Assembly (NCBI GenBank): GCA_946811695.1
Contig: OX328126.1
Span: 5,044,962 to 5,108,961 of the forward strand
DNA length: 64,000 nt
Source: Gonocerus acuteangulatus
Lineage: Eukaryota > Arthropoda > Insecta > Hemiptera > Coreidae
Direction: 5' to 3'
Of this stretch, positions 36,405-47,209 are shown piece after piece. Made by a program: the position numbers and the translations under genes. The number at the start of each line of letters is the position of its first letter. The stretch's first letter is position 1. The notes beneath the pieces are model-generated. The model did not search any database. It was not told where the DNA came from and saw only the letters and a program-made list of their open reading frames with translations.

Positions 36405-38762
36405 AGAATTTGCATTCTGCCTTTTGGTGATACTTCCAAGCCCAATCCAACTTGTCTACTCTCTCGTTGCTCAGGACAGCGTAATGTACCGGTACCCAGC
36501 AATTTGCATTCTGCCTTTTGGTGATACTTCCAAGCCCAATCCAACTTGTCTACTCTCTCGTTGCTCAGGACAGCGTAATGTACCGGTACCCAGCAATTTG
36601 CATTCTGCCTTTTGGTGATATTTCCAAGCCCAATCCAACTTGTCCGCTCTCTCGTTGCTCAGGTCAGCGTAATGTACCGGTACCCAGCAATTTGCATTCT
36701 GCCTTTTGGTGATACTTCCAAGCCCAATCCAACTTGTCTACTCTCTCGTTGCTCAGGACAGCGTAATGTACCGGTACCCAGCAATTTGCATTCTGCCTTT
36801 TGGTGATACTTCCAAGCCCAATCCAACTTGTCTACTCTCTCGTTGCTCAGGACAGCGTAATGTACCGGTACCCAGCAATTTGCATTCTGCCTTTTGGTGA
36901 TATTTCCAAGCCCAATCCAACTTGTCTACTCTCTCGTTGCTCAGGTCAGCATAATGTACCGGTACCCAGCAATTTGCATTCTGCCTTTTGGTGATACTTC
37001 CAAGCCCAATCCAACTTGTCCGCTCTCTCGTTGCTCAGGTCAGCGTAATGTACCGGTACCCAGCAATTTGCATTCTGCCTTTTGGTGATACTTCCAAGCC
37101 CAATCCAACTTGTCTACTCTCTCGTTGCTCAGGTCAGCGTAATGTACCGGTACCCAGCAATTTGCATTCTGCCTTTTGGTGATATTTCCAAGCCCAATCC
37201 AACTTGTCCGCTCTCTCGTTGCTCAGGTCAGCGTAATGTACCGGTACCCAGCAATTTGCATTCTGCCTTTTGGTGATACTTCCAAGCCCAATCCAACTTG
37301 TCTACTCTCTCGTTGCTCAGGACAGCGTAATGTACCGGTACCCAGCAATTTGCATTCTGCCTTTTGGTGATACTTCCAAGCCCAATCCAACTTGTCTACT
37401 CTCTCGTTGCTCAGGACAGCGTAATGTACCGGTACCCAGCAATTTGCATTCTGCCTTTTGGTGATATTTCCAAGCCCAATCCAACTTGTCTACTCTCTCG
37501 TTGCTCAGGTCAGCATAATGTACCGGTACCCAGCAATTTGCATTCTGCCTTTTGGTGATACTTCCAAGCCCAATCCAACTTGTCCGCTCTCTCGTTGCTC
37601 AGGTCAGCGTAATGTACCGGTACCCAGCAATTTGCATTCTGCCTTTTGGTGATACTTCCAAGCCCAATCCAACTTGTCTACTCTCTCGTTGCTCAGGACA
37701 GCGTAATGTACCGGTACCCAGCAATTTGCATTCTGCCTTTTGGTGATGCTTCCAAGCCCAATCCAACTTGTCTACTCTCTCGTTGCTCAGGTCAGCGTAA
37801 TGTACCGGTACCCAGCAATTTGCATTCTGCCTTTTGGTGATATTTCCAAGCCCAATCCAACTTGTCTACTCTCTCGTTGCTCAGGACAGCGTAATGTACC
37901 GGTACCCAGCAATTTGCATTCTGCCTTTTGGTGATATTTCCAAGCCCAATCCAACTTGTCTACTCTCTCGTTGCTCACGACAGCGTAATGTACCGGTACC
38001 CAGCAATTTGCATTCTGCCTTTTGGTGATACTTCCAAACCCAATCCAACTTGTCTACTCTCTCGTTGCTCAGGTCAGCATAATGTACCGGTACCCAGCAA
38101 TTTGCATTCTGCCTTTTCGTGATACTTCCAAGCCCAATCCAACTTGTCTACTCTCTCGTTGCTCAGGTCAGCGTAATGTACCGGTACCCAGCAATTTGCA
38201 TTCTGCCTTTTGGTGATACTTCCAAGCCCAATCCAACTTGTCTACTCTCTCGTTGCTCAGGTCAGCATAATGTACCGGTACCCAGCAATTTGCATTCTGC
38301 CTTTTGGTGATACTTCCAAGCCCAATCCAACTTGTCTACTCTCTCGTTGCTCAGGTCAGCGTAATGTACCGGTACCCAGCAATTTGCATTCTGCCTTTTG
38401 GTGATACTTCCAAGCCCAATCCAACTTGTCTACTCTCTCGTTGCTCAGGTCAGCGTAATGTAGCGGTACCCAGCAATTTGCAATCTGCCTTTTGGTGATA
38501 TTTCCAAGCCCAATCCAACTTGTCTACTCTCTCGTTGCTCAGGACAGCGTAATGTACCGGTACCCAGCAATTTGCATTCTGCCTTTTGGTGATACTTCCA
38601 AGCCCAATCCAACTTGTCTACTCTCTCGTTGCTCAGGTCAGCGTAATGTACCGGTACCCAGCAATTTGCATTCTGCCTTTTGGTGATACTTCCAAGCCCA
38701 ATCCAACTTGTCTACTCTCTCGTTGCTCAGGACAGCGTAATGTACCGGTACCCAGCAATTCC
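36405..38762. repeat. 94-bp tandem repeat, ~25 copies
   Basis: The unit contains CAATTTGCATTCTGCCTTTT, CAATCCAACTTGTCTACTCT and the palindrome GTACCGGTAC. Variation is limited to a few sites (GACAGCG/GTCAGCG/GTCAGCA, CTACTC/CCGCTC, ATACTT/ATATTT). Overlapping 64-codon frames recur only because of the repeat. Confidence 0.97.
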
Positions 38763-38809
38763 ATAAAACTTTTTCCAGCATTGTGTTATTTAATTAAATT
38801 CTTGAGTTG

Positions 38810-41300
38810 CTCTTATGACGTTCTAGTGACTTCCAAGCTAGCTGTCTCTCAGTCATGATGATTATGACGTTCTAGTGACTTCCAAGGTAGCTGTCTCTCA
38901 GTCATGATGATTATGACGTTCTAGTGACTTCCAAGGTAGCTGTCTCTCAGTCATGATGATTATGACGTTCTAGTGACTTCCATGCTAGCTGTCTCTCTGT
39001 CATGATGATTATGACGTTCTAGTGACTTCCAAGCTAGCTGTCTCTCAGTCATGATGATTATGACGTTCTAGTGACTTCCAAGCTAGCTGTCTCTCAGTCA
39101 TGATGATTATGACGTTCTAGTGACTTCCAAGCTAGCTGTCTCTCAGTCATGATGATTATGACGTTCTAGTGACTTCCAAGCTAGCTGTCTCTCAGTCATG
39201 ATGATTATGACGTTCTAGTGACTTCCAAGCTAGCTGTCTCTCAGTCATGATGATTATGACGTTCTAGTGACTTCCAAGCTAGCTGTCTCTCAGTCATGAT
39301 GATTATGACGTTCTAGTGACTTCCAAGCTAGCTGTCTCTCAGTCATGATGATTATGACGTTCTAGTGACTTCCAAGCTAGCTGTCTCTCAGTCATGATGA
39401 TTATGACGTTCTAGTGACTTCCAAGCTAGCTGTCTCTCAGTCATGATGATTATGACGTTCTAGTGACTTCCAAGCTAGCTGTCTCTCAGTCATGATGATT
39501 ATGACGTTCTAGTGACTTCCAAGCTAGCTGTCTCTCAGTCATGATGATTATGACGTTCTAGTGACTTCCAAGCTAGCTGTCTCTCAGTCATGATGATTAT
39601 GACGTTCTAGTGACTTCCAAGCTAGCTGTCTCTCAGTCATGATGATTATGACGTTCTAGTGACTTCCAAGCTAGCTGTCTCTCAGTCATGATGATTATGA
39701 CGTTCTAGTGACTTCCAAGCTAGCTGTCTCTCAGTCATGATGATTATGACGTTCTAGTGACTTCCAAGCTAGCTGTCTCTCAGTCATGATGATTATGACG
39801 TTCTAGTGACTTCCAAGCTAGCTGTCTCTCAGTCATGATGATTATGACGTTCTAGTGACTTCCAAGCTAGCTGTCTCTCAGTCATGATGATTATGACGTT
39901 CTAGTGACTTCCAAGCTAGCTGTCTCTCAGTCATGATGATTATGACGTTCTAGTGACTTCCAAGCTAGCTGTCTCTCAGTCATGATGATTATGACGTTCT
40001 AGTGACTTCCAAGCTAGCTGTCTCTCAGTCATGATGATTATGACGTTCTAGTGACTTCCAAGCTAGCTGTCTCTCAGTCATGATGATTATGACGTTCTAG
40101 TGACTTCCAAGCTAGCTGTCTCTCAGTCATGATGATTATGACGTTCTAGTGACTTCCAAGCTAGCTGTCTCTCAGTCATGATGATTATGACGTTCTAGTG
40201 ACTTCCAAGCTAGCTGTCTCTCAGTCATGATGATTATGACGTTCTAGTGACTTCCAAGCTAGCTGTCTCTCAGTCATGATGATTATGACGTTCTAGTGAC
40301 TTCCAAGCTAGCTGTCTCTCAGTCATGATGATTATGACGTTCTAGTGACTTCCAAGCTAGCTGTCTCTCAGTCATGATGATTATGACGTTCTAGTGACTT
40401 CCAAGCTAGCTGTCTCTCAGTCATGATGATTATGACGTTCTAGTGACTTCCAAGCTAGCTGTCTCTCAGTCATGATGATTATGACGTTCTAGTGACTTCC
40501 AAGCTAGCTGTCTCTCAGTCATGATGATTATGACGTTCTAGTGACTTCCAAGCTAGCTGTCTCTCAGTCATGATGATTATGACGTTCTAGTGACTTCCAA
40601 GCTAGCTGTCTCTCAGTCATGATGATTATGACGTTCTAGTGACTTCCAAGCTAGCTGTCTCTCAGTCATGATGATTATGACGTTCTAGTGACTTCCAAGC
40701 TAGCTGTCTCTCAGTCATGATGATTATGACGTTCTAGTGACTTCCAAGCTAGCTGTCTCTCAGTCATGATGATTATGACGTTCTAGTGACTTCCAAGCTA
40801 GCTGTCTCTCAGTCATGATGATTATGACGTTCTAGTGACTTCCAAGCTAGCTGTCTCTCAGTCATGATGATTATGACGTTCTAGTGACTTCCAAGCTAGC
40901 TGTCTCTCAGTCATGATGATTATGACGTTCTAGTGACTTCCAAGCTAGCTGTCTCTCAGTCATGATGATTATGACGTTCTAGTGACTTCCAAGCTAGCTG
41001 TCTCTCAGTCATGATGATTATGACGTTCTAGTGACTTCCAAGCTAGCTGTCTCTCAGTCATGATGATTATGACGTTCTAGTGACTTCCAAGCTAGCTGTC
41101 TCTCAGTCATGATGATTATGACGTTCTAGTGACTTCCAAGCTAGCTGTCTCTCAGTCATGATGATTATGACGTTCTAGTGACTTCCAAGCTAGCTGTCTC
41201 TCAGTCATGATGATTATGACGTTCTAGTGACTTCCAAGCTAGCTGTCTCTCAGTCATGATGATTATGACGTTCTAGTGACTTTCAAGCTAGCTGTCTCTA
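38810..41300. repeat. 49-bp tandem repeat, ~51 copies
   Basis: The unit contains TGATTATGACGTTCTAGTGA and CTTCCAAGCTAGCTGTCTCT. Copies are almost all identical; variants (AAGGTAGC, CATGCTAGC) are confined to the first few units and a decayed end copy near 41280. This is the most homogeneous array in the window. Confidence 0.98.
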
Positions 41301-41332
41301 GCTGATTATTTTCTGTAACAAAACCCAAGGAT

Positions 41333-42036
41333 TATATGAAGAGGTCGGGGCAAAATAGTGCCAAGCAACATTTTTACCAAAACTTTATTGTAGCTAGTTT
41401 GGGGCAGCAAGATTAAGTAGCATACTAAGCTAGAAGTCATATTTTAGTGGCATTTGCATCATAGACTGATAGTTTTACATAATATCCAACATACCGCAGC
41501 TACAGTTAACTCATTAAATCCCAAACCTTTTTCTACTGGATTTTTTTCACATTTTTCGTTATTTGTTCCTCCTAGGCATTTAAAAGAATGTATAAAAACC
41601 GAAAACAAAAAATCAGCAATTATAGTTTAGGAGAAAAAAAAATGTTTCGTTTAAATCAAAAACGCAACATTCGTTGCATAAAAACGCAACATTATGTTCG
41701 CAGGGCCACAGGATTGCCATAAAAATTTATGATTGCAATTACTTTTATTAGTAACTTTTCTTATATGTTCAATATTTCACAACTTCACAATAAAATATTT
41801 CTAGCAATATTAAAAAAAAATAGCAAATCATTTTATTTGGGCTTAAGATTTTTTTTTTCCTTTTTTTTTAAGGAGTTGCGTTGTTAGAATAAAACCTATT
41901 CAAACTAAATTAAAATATCTATTTGCATGAGAAAAAAAATCATGAAAATAATGTTGCGTTTACGAAACTTTGGGACGAAGTGGGTTGTTTTGCAAAAATG
42001 TTGCTTGGGACTATTTTGCCCCGACCCGTTCATATA
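41333..42036. mobile_element. MITE with 43-bp terminal inverted repeats
   Basis: TATATGAA, two bases, GGTCGGGGCAAAATAGT and CAAGCAACATTTTT run in from 41333; the inverted copy ends at 42036. It is about 704 bp, AT-rich and has no transposase. Flanks are TA-rich, so a TA target (mariner-like) is possible but cannot be separated from the TIR itself. Confidence 0.8.
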
Positions 42037-42616
42037 TTCTATTCTCATTGCCATGTATGTTTTATGGGTGCAAAGTTTTTAGATAATTAGTGTGGGTTAG
42101 CTTTGAATGGCCTATTCACTATCTTCCCAAAACAACTCACTGACATGGAGCTTTCTTCCAAGCTGTTATGTGAGGCTTAAAGAATTTTTAATTATTATTC
42201 TTACAATAAACAAAATTTTCCTTCATAATTCCATATTCACTGTAGAATTCTAAGACTTTTCCCTTTCGCGTGGTAGGAATGGTACAGAATTCACGAAGCA
42301 GGAGCCCTGGGTGACCTTAACTCTTCAAGAATTCCGCCTGTCTTCAAGAGAATTCACGAATAGCTGAGTCCAGAAATTCCCTCCCTGAATTCTTCACCCA
42401 GAAAGCCACTCCTTGGAACTTTTATCTTGTTCCACCTTTATCTTTACGTGTCCAAACGTTTTATTACAAACGATTCTTTAATATATTCATATGTGGCAGA
42501 ATGGAAAAATTAAAAAAAAAAACGCTCGCTTTCTTCGCTACTCCTTTATTGCGTTCTACACGTTTCATGTCTCTACGGCACCTCTTCAGGTGCAATTAAA
42601 CTAATGTAAAATAAAA
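42037..42616. other. No gene recognised
   Basis: Unassigned DNA between the MITE and the 96-bp array. Confidence 0.5.
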
Positions 42617-43290
42617 TATCATTACAGCCTCTACATTAGAGAACCTTCCGCAGGTAGGGCCACGTCTGGACTGATAAGATCCATCATGTCTACTAGGTAT
42701 CACCTGTTTAAATATCATTACAGCCTCTACATTAGAGAACCTTTCGCAGGTAGGGCCACGTCTGGACTGATAAGATCCATCATGTCTACTAGGTATCACC
42801 TGTTTAAATATCATTACAGCCTCTACATTAGAGAACCTTCTGCAGGTGGGGCCACGTCTGGACTGATAAGATCCATCATGTCTACTAGGTATCAGCTGTT
42901 TAAATATCATTACAGCCTCTACATTAGAGAACCTTCCGCAGGTAGGGCCACGTCTGGACTGATAAGATCCATCATGTCTACTAGGTATCACCTGTTTAAA
43001 TATCATTACAGCCTCTACATTAGAGAACCTTCCGCAGGTAGGGCCACGTCTGGACTGATAAGATCCATCATGTCTACTAGGTATCACCTGTTTAAATATC
43101 ATTACAGCCTCTACATTAGAGAACCTTCTGCAGGTGGGGCCACGTCTGGACTGATAAGATCCATCATGTCTACTAGGTATCACCTGTTTAAATATCATTA
43201 CAGCCTCTACATTAGAGAACCTTCCGCAGGTAGGGCCACGTCTGGAATGATAAGATCCATCATGTCTACTAGGTATCACCTGTTTAAAAT
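42617..43290. repeat. 96-bp tandem repeat, 7 copies
   Basis: The unit contains CATTACAGCCTCTACATTAG, GGGCCACGTCTGGACTGATA and TCATGTCTACTAGGTATCAC. The period is 32 codons, so long frames are open on both strands. Copies differ at two or three sites. Confidence 0.97.
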
Positions 43291-43733
43291 CCATAGTTTT
43301 AGGGAAAATGTAGATATTCCAAAAAAGTCTTTGTCATTTTATAAATTAATTCATTTTATGTTGTCTTGTTTATTAAATTAAAAAATTCCTTTTCTAAGTA
43401 TTTAATATCTGATATTTTGTTAACCGTATTTTTCCTATATTTAATTATGTGTATATTTTCCTTTATTTTTAGTTTTATGTTTGTTTTTGTTTTTTTTCTC
43501 TTTATCTAATATATTTACTTTATCTAATATTCTTTAATAGAAGGAATTTCTTTTCTTTTTTTTACTTGTGTTATGGGTCACCCTAAAACCAATATAGAGA
43601 AGACAAAAGTCATTATTTTCAAGGTGATAAAGCATATTGAAATTCCTTTTTTAAAATGGCTTGCAAAATATTTTTGCACGATTTTCAACCAGCTTCTCAG
43701 CTCTTGAACATTTCATGTGACTTTTCATTTAAT

Positions 43734-43785
<52 letters not shown>

Positions 43786-44495
43786 TAATTTGTTTTTTCC
43801 CTTATCCTTATATTTCATTGATTTTGAGCAATATAAAAACAATTATTATCCTGGGTAATACCCCTTTATTTTTATTTTTTTATGCTAAAGGCGTGAAGAT
43901 ATACATATATTGAGCATAGTTACGATGATGTAAATAGAAAGCAGATTTATGGCCCACATTTTCAGATTTACTGCTCCAAAGTTTTTTTAAAGGATCACTT
44001 CATCCTTTGAAAGGTTGATGCATCAAATGGAAGTACCCTGTAGCTGCCAGGATGGGGGCCGTTTCAAAATGCTTTTCACAGTGTTCTCAAAGTGAAAAGT
44101 TACCCAGACAGGAACAAAACATTTTCTCTCTACCTTCCGTAACATTTTTTTTAGATCTCCGTCATTCTTTTCTGTCTCATTATTACCGTATTCGATACCT
44201 TGGGGAAAAAACTCTTTATAAACAGTTATTTATCCATTTATTAGTTAATTATAAACACAATGAGTTATTAATTTAGTTTTAACTGAATGTAGTATATTGA
44301 ATATATTGCACTTTTATTTAAGTAAATCAGGCGTGAAAAGAAAACTGTGTACCTCGCCGATTTTTTTTCTTCTTTTACCACTTTCCTCCGAAGGAAAGTA
44401 GCTGTTGAGGTTGGACTCATGACGGAATTTTTGAAAAATTTCTTCAAATCTTTATCAATCCTACCTAGTAGACACCGAAAATGACCCCCGTTAAA

Positions 44496-44577
<82 letters not shown>

Positions 44578-44579
44578 CT
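43291..44579. other. No gene; two (TA)n runs
   Basis: AT-rich DNA with (TA)n at 43736-43782 and about 44501-44566. A weak match near 44390-44490 to sequence near 9410-9500 (TTCTTCAAAT...CACCTAGTAGA) suggests a shared old repeat. Confidence 0.5.
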
Positions 44580-45135
44580 GTTAACACGATAGCGGCCAGA
44601 GTTTTTGTTTTTTCGTCACGAAACTTGGTATATAGCATTCAATTAGCAAACGCTTGAACGAGTTCGTTAACCACCAAAGTCGGTCCACCTGAAGGGGGGG
44701 GGGGGTTTACTCCGAACCGGAAACACTAATTTGACTATGTCAGCCGTAATATTTGTTATATTTCAACGAAACTTGGCATTCGTAGTGGTAATATAGAGAG
44801 AAAAGTGAGATATAAAAATGAACTAAATCGGTTTATTAGAAGGGGGGGGGGGTTTACTCCAGACCCACAATACCAATACGCCACTACCAGCCGTGATTTT
44901 TGGTATATTTCGACGAAACTCGGTATTCATAGTGGTTATCCACAGGTAAATATGTGTTGTAAAAATAAACTAAATCGGTTCATTAGAAGGGGGGGGGGGG
45001 GTTTACTCCGGACCCAAATTCTTAATATGTAATTTCTGCTGTATTGTAACGATACGCGGTATACGTCGTGGGTAACTCATGAGAAAGAAGTGTTGTAAAA
45101 ATGAGCTGAATCGGTCAATCGGAAAGCGGGGGTTT
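44580..45135 (+). repeat. ~150-bp imperfect tandem repeat with G-runs
   Basis: Each unit carries a CGAAACT(T/C)GGTAT-type phrase, then AAATCGGTTNATTAGAAGG and a run of 10 or more G followed by TTTACTCC. Three units are clear and a fourth (CGGAAAGCGGGGGTTTAATT) is weaker. The Polinton is inserted in that last unit. Confidence 0.75.
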
Positions 45136-45141
45136 AATTTG
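45136..45141. repeat. Target-site duplication, left (AATTTG)
   Basis: AATTTG immediately precedes the left TIR; the identical six bases follow the right TIR. Six-base duplications are characteristic of Polinton integration. Confidence 0.95.
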
Positions 45142-45396
45142 AGTAGTGAGAATTGGAGCGTTCTCGGCCCTCATTTCGTACGGAAACCAGTGTAAACCAG
45201 CTGACGTCATCAGCTTGAGTACTACCAACCAGCTAAGTTTCCTGCAAGGAAAACAGTGTCAGCCAGCTGACGTCACAGTGACGTCACAGCTACGTAGGCA
45301 GCTACGTCATCAGGGACGTCATCAGCGACGACGTCGCGCGACGCCATCAGCTACAAGGAAAACAGTGTCGGCCAGCCGCCATCTTCCTCACGAAGC
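45142..45396 (+). repeat. Left terminal inverted repeat, 255 bp
   Basis: Begins AGTAGTGAGAATTGGAGCG. It contains three partial direct repeats of a GGAAAACAGTGTCNGCCAGC motif (near 45181, 45247, 45356) and three perfect TGACGTCA palindromes. It is GC-richer than the flanking DNA. The open frame across it is mirrored in the other TIR and not credible as a gene. Confidence 0.96.
45202..45286. promoter_or_regulatory. CRE/ATF-type TGACGTCA cluster in left TIR
   Basis: Perfect TGACGTCA at 45202-45209, 45268-45275 and 45279-45286, with further ACGTCAT half-sites up to about 45325. The mirrored sites in the right TIR are 59657-59664, 59668-59675 and 59734-59741. The motif is the binding site of CREB/ATF-type bZIP factors. 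Use here as an enhancer or replication element is inference. Confidence 0.7.
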
Positions 45397-45443
45397 CAAC
45401 ATGGATCCCGCCTAATCACATCCGTATCAGTTTTAGACTATCA

Positions 45444-45734
45444 ATGGACGCGCTAAGACGACTCGAAGAAAACCATCTCTATAGGCAGTTTATAGCGGAA
45501 TACCCTCAAGTTACGTTAAGTAATCCAAAATGCAGGATGTATATAGCTATCAAAGAAAAGTTGGATGATCTACATCGTTGTATAAAAATCGCAAACACGG
45601 ACTCTAAAATGAACGATCATTATGAGACCTGCCCCTTCGCTACGGGATGTGACGGGCCTGACACCTGTGTCTGCTGCTTCATTGGTAGCTATGAATATAT
45701 AATAAAGATGAAATTAGACGAATTATACCACTAA
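45444..45734 (+). CDS. Small Cys-rich accessory protein, unknown
   Basis: A 96-aa ORF, the first gene after the left TIR. The N-terminal 60 residues look helical and charged. The C-terminal part holds a cysteine cluster (Cys63, 69, 75, 77, 78 in HYETCPFATGCDGPDTCVCC) that could bind one zinc. TCAGTT at 45427-45432 is a possible initiator 15 nt before the ATG. I do not recognise a family. Its position among small accessory genes next to the IAP suggests a host-interaction role, which is inference. Confidence 0.6.
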   Translation: MDALRRLEENHLYRQFIAEYPQVTLSNPKCRMYIAIKEKLDDLHRCIKIANTDSKMNDHYETCPFATGCDGPDTCVCCFIGSYEYIIKMKLDELYH

Positions 45735-45813
45735 GAGCAGTTTCCCGCCAATAGTCTTAGCATGAGTCATACTAGCCCCTCCTTAGATCCTTAGAAGCTC
45801 TAGAGACGCGCAT

Positions 45814-45819
45814 TCAGTC
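45814..45819 (+). promoter_or_regulatory. TCAGTC initiator directly at IAP start codon
   Basis: TCAGTC abuts the ATG at 45820. A CCAAT motif lies at about 45748, and no TATA box is at the usual distance. It matches the initiator found upstream of other genes of this element. Confidence 0.5.
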
Positions 45820-46302
45820 ATGGCAGAGCAATCAGAGGATGAGCACAGCGGTTATAGCGCTAGTGGTGGGAGTCACCCTTTCTCAAGACGTGTCAGCTTT
45901 CCAGAGTACCAACTAATTGAAGCGCGCAGAAGATCGTTCGATACATGGCCTTTAAGTAACAAAATAAACCCCGAAGCGTTGATAGAAGCAGGATTTTTTT
46001 ACACAGGTAAGGCTGACCAGACTATCTGTTACTGCTGTGGAGGGGGATTAAAAGAGTGGGAGGAGAATGATGATGTATGGATGCAACACACTATATGGTT
46101 CCCCACGTGCCCGCTAGTTATTAAGAAGAAAAATGGATCTGGAGACGCTCATTTATGTAAGATATGCTTCGCAGATGTAGTTGAGATAGCATTCCTTCCG
46201 TGTGCGCACGTAGCTACTTGCTCGGATTGCGCAAAAATATTAAAGAAATGCCCAATATGTCGAGTCACTAGAACCGGATATATGAGAGTATACCTATCGT
46301 AA
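45820..46302 (+). CDS. iap: Viral-type inhibitor of apoptosis: one BIR plus RING
   Basis: 160 aa. Residues 36-100 form a BIR domain (RRSFDTWPLS, GFFYTGKADQTICYCCGG, WEENDDVWMQH, FPTCP), with zinc ligands Cys70, Cys73, His90 and Cys97. Residues 113-150 form a C3HC4 RING (CKICFADVVEIAFLPCAH, CSDCA, CPICR). This BIR-RING layout is that of baculovirus and insect IAPs, which bind caspases or IAP antagonists and act as E3 ubiquitin ligases in the cytosol. At 160 aa it is shorter than the two-BIR forms, and it has an acidic N-terminal leader. All metal ligands are present, so it is probably functional; delaying death of infected cells is the likely job. Origin by capture from a host or another insect virus is inference. 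Confidence 0.93.
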   Translation: MAEQSEDEHSGYSASGGSHPFSRRVSFPEYQLIEARRRSFDTWPLSNKINPEALIEAGFFYTGKADQTICYCCGGGLKEWEENDDVWMQHTIWFPTCPLVIKKKNGSGDAHLCKICFADVVEIAFLPCAHVATCSDCAKILKKCPICRVTRTGYMRVYLS

Positions 46303-46309
46303 GGATATG

Positions 46310-46345
46310 TATAAGGATGAGTTAAGCGTTATCACCATCAGTCGC
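46310..46345 (+). promoter_or_regulatory. TATA plus TCAGTC promoter of repeat-protein gene
   Basis: TATAAG starts at 46310 and the A of TCAGTC is 46340, exactly 30 nt apart. The ATG follows at 46347, so the leader would be only about 7 nt. Confidence 0.7.
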
Positions 46346-46346
46346 A

Positions 46347-46784
46347 ATGGAGTCGTGCAAGTGTTGGGATGAAATTTCAAGATCAGGCTCTCTGAGCACG
46401 ACCTTCCTCATAGAATTTCAACATAAGCTGAACTGGAATCTAGTTTCACTATTTCACCGTTTCACAGTTGAAGAGTTAGGCATGTTTGCAAATCTAATCA
46501 ATTGGGGGCATATATCACGTTATCAACCACTTACAGATGAGATGTTGGATCATTACAAGACGCTATTAGACTGGACTTTGGTTTGCAAGTATCAGAAAAT
46601 GTATCTTTATCAGATCATCAAGCATAGAGACAGAGTCGATTGGGAAATGTTATTCGAAAGAGGTGATAAAGGAGTCGATTTCAAGGTGGTTTTCTATGAC
46701 GACTACGTGGAATGGTACAAAAAGACCTATGGAACAGAGGAGAACCTGAGAAGTTTAGAATTCTACTTACTCAACGAGGATTAG
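46347..46784 (+). CDS. W/LS-repeat protein 1
   Basis: 145 aa built from about five degenerate 22-24-residue repeats of the form W..IS....L...F, for example CWDEISRSGSLSTTFLIEF, NWGHISRYQPLTDEMLDHY and DWTLVCKYQK. The same repeat is clearer in the protein at 47210-47671. Similar LSE/DW repeats are known in large DNA virus proteins (memory, family name not certain). No catalytic motif; a helical-repeat binding protein is the simplest reading. The two paralogues in one element point to a local duplication. Confidence 0.7.
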   Translation: MESCKCWDEISRSGSLSTTFLIEFQHKLNWNLVSLFHRFTVEELGMFANLINWGHISRYQPLTDEMLDHYKTLLDWTLVCKYQKMYLYQIIKHRDRVDWEMLFERGDKGVDFKVVFYDDYVEWYKKTYGTEENLRSLEFYLLNED

Positions 46785-46789
46785 TCGGG

Positions 46790-47128
46790 ATGGAGCCTTT
46801 GACGAGTGCGCGTCGCATCTTCAAAGATCTAGTTAATACTGAGAATGACATCATACTTGTTATGAACTTTCTTGCTGAGAGAAATGCCGAATGCGTCATA
46901 GAAGGGAGAGATCTAGAGGAGCGTAAGAATATACTCGTCCATTTATTATCTTATGACCTTATTCAAGAAGCTAATTATCTACTAACCCAACATCGCATGA
47001 ATAGAAAAATAGATACATTTATTAACAAACTGCACGAGCTGAGGGCTGAAATAGATGTATACGATAAGAAGAGAGGCATTGACAACCTCATAAAGAGGAT
47101 GTCTAAGCTAACAATTCTGGGGCGGTGA
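46790..47128 (+). CDS. Unknown helical accessory protein
   Basis: 112 aa from the ATG at 46790, six bases after the stop of the preceding gene. The frame extends further upstream, but that part overlaps the preceding gene. The sequence is charged and probably all-helical (FKDLVNTENDIILVMNFLAE, IDTFINKLHELRAEIDVYDK), without signal peptide, membrane segment or known motif. No TATA box is evident, so it may be read from the upstream transcript. Confidence 0.55.
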   Translation: MEPLTSARRIFKDLVNTENDIILVMNFLAERNAECVIEGRDLEERKNILVHLLSYDLIQEANYLLTQHRMNRKIDTFINKLHELRAEIDVYDKKRGIDNLIKRMSKLTILGR

Positions 47129-47209
47129 TGTATATATCCGGTGGTGGGGGAAATGCTATCCTATACTCCATGAGGTATATCGATAGGCAGTTTGAAAGCA
47201 GTCGTCGAG

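Noticed and set aside
36424..38858. Ladder of overlapping 64-aa frames
   Set aside because: The 94-bp period shifts the frame each unit; these are artefacts of the tandem repeat.
42596..43381. Long frames on both strands (232 and 231 codons)
   Set aside because: A 96-bp repeat keeps both strands open. Opposing frames over the same DNA are not credible genes.
45146..45415. 89-codon frame in the left TIR, mirrored at 59528-59797
   Set aside because: It is identical in both TIRs only because they are inverted copies. The composition follows the CRE-rich repeat DNA and the start is a GTG.
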